Assembly (NCBI GenBank): GCA_011042035.1
Contig: DQZA01000106.1
Span: 1-14,919 of the forward strand
Length of the DNA stretch: 14,919 nucleotides
From: Desulfobacteraceae bacterium
GTDB taxonomy: Bacteria; Desulfobacterota; DSM-4660; Desulfatiglandales; Desulfatiglandaceae
Direction of reading: 5' to 3'
In this document: positions 7,060 through 13,127 of the stretch, one piece after another
Numbering within the stretch: the stretch's first letter is position 1
How the letters are laid out: each line of letters opens with the position of its first letter
Notes under the pieces: model-generated
Databases searched by the model: none
What the model was told of the DNA's origin: nothing
The model's input: only the letters and a program-made list of their open reading frames with translations
Translations under genes and position numbers: made by a program

Positions 7060-8526
7060 ATGAAAGTATTATTGGTTTACCCCAAATTTCCAGACACATT
7101 TTGGAGCTTCAAACACGCTGTCACATTCATCGGCAAAAAGGCCGCCTATCCACCCCTGGGATTGCTTACAGTGGCTGCTCTGCTGCCACACGCCTGGGAA
7201 AAAAGGCTTGTGGATCTCAATGTAATGAACCTCAATGACCCTGATCTTCAATGGGCAGACTATGTCTTTATAAGTGCCATGGCCGTGCAGAGAAGCTCGG
7301 TTAATGAGGTTATCAAAAGGTGCAAACAGGCAGGGGTCAAGATCGTAGCTGGTGGACCGCTCTTCACTCATGAATTCGAAGAGTTCCAAGATGTTGACCA
7401 CATGGTGCTAAATGAAGCAGAGGTGACTTTGCCTGAGTTTCTTAGGGATCTAGAGAGCGGCAAAACCAAGAGAATTTATAGGACATCAGGTTTTGCAGAC
7501 ATCCAAAAAACACCTGTTCCCGCATGGGATCTCGTTGACATGAAGCGGTACGCGTCCATGAGTCTGCAGTTTTCTAGAGGCTGTCCATTTAATTGCGAAT
7601 TCTGTAACGTCACCGCCTTGTTCGGTCACATCCCCCGTATAAAAAATGCAAGCCAAATCCTTGAAGAGTTGGACGTTATTTATAATCTTGGATGGCGTGG
7701 ACGTATCTTCTTTGTGGATGATAATTTCATAGGCAATAAGAGATACCTTAAAAAAGAGTTGCTCCCAGCCCTTATTGAATGGCGCAAGGGTAAAAGAGGC
7801 ATCCCCTTCAATACAGAGGCCTCCATCAACTTGGCTGATGATCCTGAGCTAATGGCGATGATGGTAGAGGCTGGCTTTGACGCTGTATTCATCGGAATTG
7901 AAACTCCCAATGAGAAAAGCCTTGCTGAGTGCAACAAAAAGCAAAACAAAAACCGAGATCTTGCTCAAAGTGTAAGGATTATTCAGAGAGCAGGCTTGGA
8001 GGTACAGGGCGGATTTATCGTTGGCTTTGATAATGACACTCCTTCTATATTCAAAAGACAGGCTCAATTTATTCAACAAAACGGTATTGTTACCGCAATG
8101 GTGGGGCTGCTTCAGGCCCCCACGGGCACACCACTTTATGAACGGCTGAAAAGAGAGGGCCGCTTACTTGGCAAGATGTCGGGCAACAATGACGGCACCA
8201 CGAACATTGTTCCCAAGATGGATCCGGCCTTGCTCCAGGAGGGGTATAAGTACCTCATGGAGGCGCTGTATTCCCCAAAAAATTACTACAAAAGGGTGAG
8301 GAATTTCCTTCGTCAGTACAGAAAACCCAAGGCCGATATCCCCCTTGATATGCAGCGGGTCCTTGCACTGTTCAGAGCCAACATCAGGCTGGGAATAATA
8401 GGCAAGGAACGACTCCAGTATTGGAAAACCATTGTCTGGGCCCTGGTTCGCCGCCCACGGCTCTTGCCCGAGGCCATAACCTTTGCCATCTATGGGTACC
8501 ATTTCCGCAAAGTTGCGGGTATATAG
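7060..8526 (+). CDS. B12-binding-domain radical SAM protein (HpnP/BchQ-like class, DUF4070-type C-terminus)
   Basis: The protein has 488 aa from the ATG at 7060, which has AAAGGAGA (7048-7055) just upstream. An N-terminal cobalamin-binding-like domain (about 1-140: MKVLLVYPKFPDTFW, YPPLGLLTVAALLP, VDLNV, VAGGPLFT) precedes a radical SAM domain with the 4Fe-4S motif CPFNCEFC at 175-182 (Cys175, 179, 182). It continues with FFVDDNFIGN, NTEASINLADD, FIGIETPNEKSLAECNK, GGFIVGFDNDT and LLQAPTGTPLYERL. The C-terminal part (about 360-488) is helical and basic, as in the DUF4070 group, which includes the hopanoid C-2 methylase HpnP and bacteriochlorophyll methylases BchQ/BchR. These enzymes methylate unreactive carbons using methylcobalamin. 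No hopanoid or tetrapyrrole genes flank it, so the substrate is unknown. It appears to be transcribed alone. Confidence 0.88.
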   Translation: MKVLLVYPKFPDTFWSFKHAVTFIGKKAAYPPLGLLTVAALLPHAWEKRLVDLNVMNLNDPDLQWADYVFISAMAVQRSSVNEVIKRCKQAGVKIVAGGPLFTHEFEEFQDVDHMVLNEAEVTLPEFLRDLESGKTKRIYRTSGFADIQKTPVPAWDLVDMKRYASMSLQFSRGCPFNCEFCNVTALFGHIPRIKNASQILEELDVIYNLGWRGRIFFVDDNFIGNKRYLKKELLPALIEWRKGKRGIPFNTEASINLADDPELMAMMVEAGFDAVFIGIETPNEKSLAECNKKQNKNRDLAQSVRIIQRAGLEVQGGFIVGFDNDTPSIFKRQAQFIQQNGIVTAMVGLLQAPTGTPLYERLKREGRLLGKMSGNNDGTTNIVPKMDPALLQEGYKYLMEALYSPKNYYKRVRNFLRQYRKPKADIPLDMQRVLALFRANIRLGIIGKERLQYWKTIVWALVRRPRLLPEAITFAIYGYHFRKVAGI

Positions 8527-8901
8527 CCCGATAGATTGACCTATCACCTATCAACCCCCTGGCCAGCTTTGATGAGGTTGTCATGTCAGGTGGTGGATTT
8601 TCCGGGCAGAGGACTTGATCAAGAGTTTCTGCATCACATTTTCAAAGAGGTGGGCAAATATCCGATACCTTACTTTATTGGCTTTCAGCGCCAGCAATCA
8701 GTCCTCCATGGGAATCCCAGTCCTGTCCTTCGGCTACCCATGGCCTGGTATCTTCGCGCATATACTAAGCCTTGACATATTGCTAGAGAATTTGAGATAT
8801 TATAGTCATCTAGTATAGATTCTCGATGGTGGCCATAGCGGACCTAAACTAAAAACTCTAGCCAAACCAGCCGTAATAGCTTGCAAGGGAATGGGACAAC
8901 A
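8527..8901. other. Intergenic region before the MoaD-like gene
   Basis: About 375 bp. Plus-strand frames at 8536-8775 and 8615-8818 have no SD, no family resemblance and compete with each other, so no gene is called. A small hairpin GATAG/CTATC (8530-8534/8541-8545) follows the radical SAM stop. The 3' half becomes A/T-rich and contains promoter-like elements. Confidence 0.55.
8772..8819 (+). promoter_or_regulatory. Candidate promoter(s) for the MoaD-like gene
   Basis: A perfect TTGACA lies at 8772-8777 with TATTAT at 8798-8803; the spacer is 20 bp, longer than usual. An alternative pair is TTGAGA (8792-8797) with TATAGA (8814-8819), spacer 16 bp. Either would give a leader of roughly 75-95 nt. 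Judged by eye. Confidence 0.35.
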
Positions 8902-9189
8902 ATGAAAGTAATTGTAGATTCAAACCTGCTAATACAACATGTCTTTGAGCCCCCTGTTGAGTTAGGTTTTGATGGGGGCAGGGTCACGCTCTTGGATCTG
9001 CTGAAAAAGGTCGATAGCCTGTGCATGTCTGTTCAATTGCTAGCGGACGCGGAACCGGGAGATGACATTCGGAACATATTTGTTAACGGGAAAGATTACT
9101 TCTCCTTACCAAAAGGACTTGGTACTGTTCTGAACGATGGAGACAAGGTCAACCTGGAGATATACATGGAGCCCCTTGGCGGGGGCTAG
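8902..9189 (+). CDS. MoaD/ThiS-family ubiquitin-fold sulfur-carrier-like protein
   Basis: The protein has 95 aa from the ATG at 8902. An AAGGGA lies 11 nt upstream, a weak SD; an in-frame TTG at 8881 is less likely. It reads as a small beta-grasp protein: an N-terminal strand (MKVIVDSNLLIQ), a middle helix (LLDLLKKVDSL), then IFVNGKDYFSLPKGLGTVL, DGDKVNLEIYMEPL and a C-terminal Gly-Gly-Gly. The VNG...DGD pattern and terminal GG are characteristic of MoaD/ThiS carriers, whose C-terminus is adenylated and thiocarboxylated by an E1-like enzyme. It ends in three Gly rather than the usual Ala/Thr-Gly-Gly. No MoaE, MoeB/ThiF or thiG gene is nearby. It may serve molybdenum/tungsten cofactor, tRNA thiolation or another sulfur route. 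Confidence 0.75.
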   Translation: MKVIVDSNLLIQHVFEPPVELGFDGGRVTLLDLLKKVDSLCMSVQLLADAEPGDDIRNIFVNGKDYFSLPKGLGTVLNDGDKVNLEIYMEPLGGG

Positions 9190-9230
9190 GACTTTTGTCC
9201 CCTGGGGAGCGCTGAGCAACATTAGGCTAG

Positions 9231-9395
9231 CTACCGCTTGTTGCCACGCCTCTGGCGCAGCCTTCTATACATATCTTTTAGCCTCTCGAACCGCTCGTAT
9301 CCAACGATTTCCCTAACACCCAGAAGAAATAGCCACAACAAAATCCATGAAATCGCAATCCAGGCCTATGGGTCCCTCCCCCGATATCTCTTCAT
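9231..9395 (-). pseudogene. Small membrane protein gene interrupted by an in-frame TAG
   Basis: The frame starts at ATG 9395 with an excellent SD (AAAGGAGGAA, 7 nt spacing) and encodes MKRYRGRDP, then TAG (9366-9368). The same frame continues with AWIAISWILLWLFLLGVREI and then VGYERFERLKDMYRRLRQRR and GNKR before TAG at 9231-9233. Without the internal stop it would be a 54-aa protein with a basic N-terminus, one clear transmembrane helix and an amphipathic, strongly basic tail: a coherent small membrane protein. The internal TAG is one base from a Tyr codon (TAT/TAC). Possibilities are a recent nonsense mutation, a sequencing error or amber read-through. TAG ends several neighbouring genes, so general reassignment is unlikely. 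It lies 175 bp downstream of the universal stress gene, same strand. Family unknown. Confidence 0.55.
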
Positions 9396-9459
9396 ACCAA
9401 GTTCCTCCTTTCGCATGGTTTTTGTAATGTAAGACGAGGGAGGGGCGAAGTTGGTCTAC

Positions 9460-9501
9460 AAAAAAAATTGCGATTCAAGGAAAATTCAGGACAGACGCAA
9501 T
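9460..9501 (-). terminator. Weak terminator-like structure after the universal stress gene
   Basis: On the minus strand ATTGCG (plus 9496-9501) can pair with CGCAAT (plus 9467-9472) across a 23-nt loop, followed directly by an eight-T run (plus 9460-9467). The stem is only 6 bp and the loop large, so termination efficiency is uncertain. It would separate the ClC-Usp operon from the small interrupted gene. Confidence 0.3.
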
Positions 9502-9570
9502 AACAGTTTTACTGGGTAATGGATGGGAATACAGTATTGGCGTGGGTATAGGGCTTAGGGTCAAAGGCGG

Positions 9571-10401
9571 TTAACCTATTACAGGAGTACAATTTGGCCC
9601 TATGATCAACATGCTGTTTGGCAGCACCGTTTGAATTTCTTCCATCTTGCTGCCAAATAGCACTTCCCTTATCGCGCCATGGCCATAAGCCCCCACAATG
9701 GCAAGGCTATCATGGGGAACTTCATAAAGATTTACCCTAAGTTCGCCACGGTCGAAAAATAACCAATCATAGCCCAATGCTTCCAGTTTTTCAAAAAGTC
9801 CGACCTGTCTTATCTCATCCTCGTAATAGCGGAGGTCTCGACCCTCGGCCTGGGTGAAAAGGATAAGAGGGAATCCTGAAACAGTGGCTATCTCGATGCC
9901 ATATTGCAGTGCCTTAATGGCATTTTGGGAGCCGCCAAAAAATACCACAACCTTTTTCCAGGGTTTAAAAACCGGAGTGGGAATAAAAACAGGAAATCCC
10001 GCACTTCTAATGATATTTCTCACCCGAGGGCCTATATATCCTAGACCTATCTTTGCTGAGAGGTTGCTTATGGTCCTGGGAGATGTCATATATCGGTAAT
10101 CAACGGGCAGGTCTGGGAGTGTAGATGCCGTAAACCCCTTTGGCTCTATGAAATGGGGAGTAAGGCGACCCTCCCTTATTATCTCTTCTGCATGCTGTTT
10201 CGCAGTACTAGGGTCCCTTAAAAACGCCCTGTCAAGGTCAACTGTCACCACCTCATGCTCAAAGTACATAAGAAACTGACGAAATTTGGGGATATACACC
10301 CTCAAGGAGGTGCCCGTTTCCTTGCAAAAATATACAGAGGCCATGAGGGTCTCCCGGCCAAAGGGAGTATTTCTAAAGATGTGAAGGAGTTCGTTCCTCA
10401 T
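9571..10401 (-). CDS. Tandem universal stress protein (UspA family)
   Basis: The protein has 276 aa, the usual length for two fused Usp domains. The N-terminal half (about 1-140) is a diverged Usp-like domain without a clear nucleotide motif. The C-terminal half starts at KKVVVFFGGSQNAIKALQYG (149-168), and its VGAYGHGAIREVLFGS (236-251) fits the ATP-binding pattern G-x2-G-x9-G-S (G237, G240, G250, S251), followed by NSMLIIGPN. Usp proteins accumulate in starvation and stress and bind ATP or partner proteins in the cytoplasm. It is the third gene of the HTH-EIIA, ClC, Usp series on the minus strand, 35 bp after ClC, with a modest GGAG upstream of its ATG. The context suggests it may modulate or report on the channel; that is inference. 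CBS and Usp modules are often found with ion channels. Confidence 0.85.
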   Translation of the reverse strand: MRNELLHIFRNTPFGRETLMASVYFCKETGTSLRVYIPKFRQFLMYFEHEVVTVDLDRAFLRDPSTAKQHAEEIIREGRLTPHFIEPKGFTASTLPDLPVDYRYMTSPRTISNLSAKIGLGYIGPRVRNIIRSAGFPVFIPTPVFKPWKKVVVFFGGSQNAIKALQYGIEIATVSGFPLILFTQAEGRDLRYYEDEIRQVGLFEKLEALGYDWLFFDRGELRVNLYEVPHDSLAIVGAYGHGAIREVLFGSKMEEIQTVLPNSMLIIGPNCTPVIG

Positions 10402-10436
10402 TGTTCTACTCCATAAGCGCTGTCCTGCTTATTTTC

Positions 10437-12131
10437 CTAAATCTCTTCCTCAACAATAAGCTCTTTGCGGTAGTGGTCCAATATGGTCGCCTTGGAAATA
10501 AGGCCCAAGAACCTCCCATCATGTACCACCGGCAGGGTTGAGTCATGCCCATATTCAAAGATATCTAACACCTCTGGTAATTCGTCGTCAAGGGAGATGG
10601 TGGGAACCGTCGGGTCCATTAACTCTTCTACCAAGAGAGAATTATAAAGATTTGAGTCAAAAAGATAAGACCGGATATCATCACTATGGATAAGTCCCAG
10701 GTATCTTTCTGTTCCTGAGTCAATAACCGGGAAAAAATGGTATGAAGTCTGTTTAACAATCTCAACAAATTCCCCCAATGTCATCTCTGGCGGTACTTCT
10801 TTGTAATTGTGATCTAGCAATTCCATAATCGTTAACTCCGAAAGCACCTTTCTATCGGTACGGGGCCGAAGCAACTCGCCGTGGGCCACCAACTCCTGGT
10901 GATATACTGAATATGGCTCAAATACGCGGCTCATGGTCACACTAATCACCGAAACCAACAACACCGAAACAAGTACCTCGTAACCTCCAGTGATCTCGGT
11001 TATCAGAAATATGCCAGTCATGGGTGCCTGTAGTACACTGCTTATAACCCCTGCCATACCAATTAGCGCAAAGTAGGGCTCTCCTGCCCAATGCAGCCCT
11101 GGTATCAAGTAAACGAGAAGACGCTGATAAAACAGTCCAACGAAACTCCCTATTACTAGACAAGGGGCAAAAATCCCTCCTATCCCACCTGTTCCAATAC
11201 TAAGGGTAGTGGCCGCGATCTTTGCCAAGGCAATGAGACCTGCAATGGCCAAACCCTCTGTGAAGTTACCCCCTATCACTGTGCGGACCGCCCCGTAGCC
11301 TTCGCCCAAGATAGAAGGAAACAACAAACCAATTAAACCCACAAGCAGCCCCCCACAGGCGGCCCTTACCCATAGGATGGGTATTGCCTTGCCCGAGATC
11401 TCTCTTACATACCGCAACAACCTAATAAAAAAAACTGAAGCGAAACTTGTAAATACAGCAAGGCCGAGGCATGCGACTACATCTATATCGGAAATCACGA
11501 ACGGTGGACCTTCAAAAGGTATCTGATTCCCCTGTAGGATGCGGCTAACCTCTGTACCTATGGCAGAAGCCACCCCTACGGTAATTAGGTTTGTTGGGGT
11601 CCACTCCCCCATTATGGCCTCGAGACTAAAGGCGATCCCCGCGACCGGCGCATTAAAAATAGAGGCAATGGCAGCCGCAGCGCCCCCTCCCACCAATACA
11701 ATACGTTGACGATCCCGAAGGCGAAAAAAACTTGTGATGTTAGAGGCAACACTTCCTCCGCTTATCACTACTGGCCCTTCAGGGCCTGCGGATCCGCCAC
11801 TGGCAATGGTTAGGCAACAAGAAACCAGCCTCGAGTAACTCGATCGGAAACGGATAAGCCCCCCGCGACGGACGACACTATATATCACTTCAGGGACCCC
11901 ATGGCCCCCAATATCTTTAGCCAGGTAAAGGAGAAAAATTATTGATAAGGCGGCACCGCATGCGGGGAGAAACAAGGAATACCATTGATGGCGGTAAGGA
12001 TGCAAAAACTCCGCACCCCATTCGAGAGACCTATTGAGAGCAACCGATGCGAGCCCCCCTCCTACACCTACCACTGCTCCAATAATAACCAGTTGAAGTC
12101 TTTCGTTCAGATTGTGAACGGTAAATTTCAT
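10437..12131 (-). CDS. ClC-family chloride channel/transporter with C-terminal CBS pair
   Basis: The protein has 564 aa: a ClC membrane core (about 10-410) plus two CBS domains (about 435-490 and 500-555). ClC proteins are inner-membrane homodimers that conduct Cl- or exchange Cl- for H+. The three anion-binding segments are visible: GGHGVPEV (75-82, family GSGIP), GPEGPVV (116-122, with the gating Glu118) and GGIFAP (318-323). The segment APVAGIAFSLEA (161-172) aligns with the E. coli ClC helix carrying Glu202-Glu203; the second Glu is replaced by Ala172, so proton coupling may be lost or altered. His77 replaces the usual filter Ser. The CBS pair could sense adenine nucleotides. It sits 48 bp after the HTH-EIIA gene and 35 bp before usp. 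The SD is weak (AGGG). Many hydrophobic segments confirm a membrane protein. Confidence 0.93.
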   Translation of the reverse strand: MKFTVHNLNERLQLVIIGAVVGVGGGLASVALNRSLEWGAEFLHPYRHQWYSLFLPACGAALSIIFLLYLAKDIGGHGVPEVIYSVVRRGGLIRFRSSYSRLVSCCLTIASGGSAGPEGPVVISGGSVASNITSFFRLRDRQRIVLVGGGAAAAIASIFNAPVAGIAFSLEAIMGEWTPTNLITVGVASAIGTEVSRILQGNQIPFEGPPFVISDIDVVACLGLAVFTSFASVFFIRLLRYVREISGKAIPILWVRAACGGLLVGLIGLLFPSILGEGYGAVRTVIGGNFTEGLAIAGLIALAKIAATTLSIGTGGIGGIFAPCLVIGSFVGLFYQRLLVYLIPGLHWAGEPYFALIGMAGVISSVLQAPMTGIFLITEITGGYEVLVSVLLVSVISVTMSRVFEPYSVYHQELVAHGELLRPRTDRKVLSELTIMELLDHNYKEVPPEMTLGEFVEIVKQTSYHFFPVIDSGTERYLGLIHSDDIRSYLFDSNLYNSLLVEELMDPTVPTISLDDELPEVLDIFEYGHDSTLPVVHDGRFLGLISKATILDHYRKELIVEEEI

Positions 12132-12146
12132 CTTAACCCTAAGGTA

Positions 12147-12166
12147 GGGTATTACCCTTAATACCC
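12147..12166 (-). repeat. Perfect 8-bp hairpin between the EIIA regulator and ClC
   Basis: GGGTATTA (12147-12154) and TAATACCC (12159-12166) are exact reverse complements with a CCCT loop. The hairpin lies 15 bp before the ClC ATG, close to its ribosome binding region, with a nearby repeat of the AGGGT motif. It might slow ribosome entry, stabilise the downstream mRNA or bind a regulator. There is no U-tract, so it is not a standard terminator. Confidence 0.45.
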
Positions 12167-12179
12167 TTCGATGCCCGGT

Positions 12180-12848
12180 CTACAAGGTGTTTTCTAGCTC
12201 TTTTACTTTGTTCAGTAGCGCCTCAGCCGATGGATAACCTTTCAGGATTTCAACAAACCCCTTGTTCCGCAAACAAAAGCTCAGCCTTGAGAGAAGTTTG
12301 AGATGAATTTTAGTGGAGCCACAAAGCATTATGAATAAGACAAACACCGGCCTTCCATCAACTGAGTTAAAATTCACCTCCCTTTTCAGGAAGCAAGTGG
12401 CTACCATTGCCTTTATGGACAGTTTCTCCAGAGGCTGTCTAGGATGGGGTATAGCCACCCCCTCGCCAATCCCGGTAGATGAAAGCTCCTCACGTTGTAA
12501 AAGCTTTTCCAAAAGCAGTTCCCTGTCCACATCTGGGGGAAACCGAATAACGCTTACAGCCTGCGCTAGAACTTCTTCTGGTTTGTCTCCCTCAATATCG
12601 AAAAAAACGCCTCCACGTCTCATGGCATCATACAGCGTGATATCGTCTTCGTCGTTTAATTGCTCCACAAGTTTGTCTTCACGTAGGGTGATGTTATGGG
12701 TCCGGGCCCATTTTTTCAATTGTTTTTCATGGAACACATAGTGCCCATTTTCGAACTTGGCGGGTATCTTCCCCTGCCTGATCCATCTCATTATGGTGGC
12801 CTCTGGAAGGTCAAGCAGCTTGGCCACCTGCTTCAATTCAAGTTTCAT
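12180..12848 (-). CDS. HTH regulator fused to PTS EIIA (fructose/nitrogen type, PtsN-like) domain
   Basis: The protein has 222 aa from the ATG at 12848, preceded by GAGGG at 7-nt spacing; an in-frame TTG two codons earlier is less likely. Residues about 3-50 form an excisionase/MerR-like HTH (LKQVAKLLDLPEATIMRW, GKIPAKF, GHYVFHEKQLKKW). Residues about 70-220 form an EIIA type-2 domain. GIGEGVAIPHPR (126-137) contains His135, the expected phosphorylation site, followed by the typical VNFNSVDGRPVFVLFIML strand and KIHLKLLSRLS. PTS phosphotransfer, probably through an EI-HPr or EI(Ntr)-NPr chain encoded elsewhere, would control the protein. There is no EIIB/EIIC here, so the role is regulatory and not sugar uptake. 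It is first in the series with clC and usp and probably controls them; the target is inferred. Confidence 0.87.
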   Translation of the reverse strand: MKLELKQVAKLLDLPEATIMRWIRQGKIPAKFENGHYVFHEKQLKKWARTHNITLREDKLVEQLNDEDDITLYDAMRRGGVFFDIEGDKPEEVLAQAVSVIRFPPDVDRELLLEKLLQREELSSTGIGEGVAIPHPRQPLEKLSIKAMVATCFLKREVNFNSVDGRPVFVLFIMLCGSTKIHLKLLSRLSFCLRNKGFVEILKGYPSAEALLNKVKELENTL

Positions 12849-13127
12849 CAACAAACCCTCTGCATATTAATCATATTCACCAAAATCTGGCACCTACTCG
12901 AACTTCGTCTCTTTCTTGAGGATAATCTCTCAGTCTTTTTCTATAGCAAAATTTGGTAATATTATGCCCAGGCCACCATTAAATCAATATGAGAATGAAA
13001 TTTTGTAACAATTTAGAGATTTGAAAAGCCCGCCTCTTTGATGGTGTGCTTTATGGATAACCAGCCCAGGAGACCCTAAAAGCGCTGCAAATACACGCTT
13101 CAAATCTTCTTTCATAACATGGAAGCT
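12849..13127. other. Intergenic region between YcaO and the EIIA regulator
   Basis: About 280 bp, mostly A/T-rich. It holds a candidate promoter (listed separately) and one 43-codon minus-strand frame (12984-13115) beginning 12 nt after the YcaO stop. That frame lacks a recognisable SD, so it is discussed as a finding and not called. No convincing terminator follows the YcaO gene, so some read-through into the EIIA-ClC-Usp genes is possible. Confidence 0.5.
12959..12987 (-). promoter_or_regulatory. Candidate promoter for the HTH-EIIA/ClC/Usp operon
   Basis: On the minus strand TTGATT (plus 12982-12987) and TAATAT (plus 12959-12964) are 17 bp apart; an overlapping CATAAT gives a better -10 but a 15-bp spacer. 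It would yield a leader of about 100 nt before the ATG at 12848. Judged by eye only. Confidence 0.3.

Noticed and set aside
8536..8818. Two overlapping plus-strand frames between the radical SAM and MoaD-like genes
   Set aside because: They lack SD sequences and recognisable protein features, overlap each other in different frames, and run into the promoter region of the next gene.
9189..9208. GGAC-TTTT-GTCC and TCCCCTGGGGA palindromes between convergent genes as a terminator
   Set aside because: The stems are 4-5 bp, partly overlapping, and no T-tract follows on either strand.
9366..9368. General reassignment of TAG in this genome
   Set aside because: TAG ends the DUF374, radical SAM, MoaD-like and EIIA genes in this window, so it is an ordinary stop codon here; only a local event is considered.
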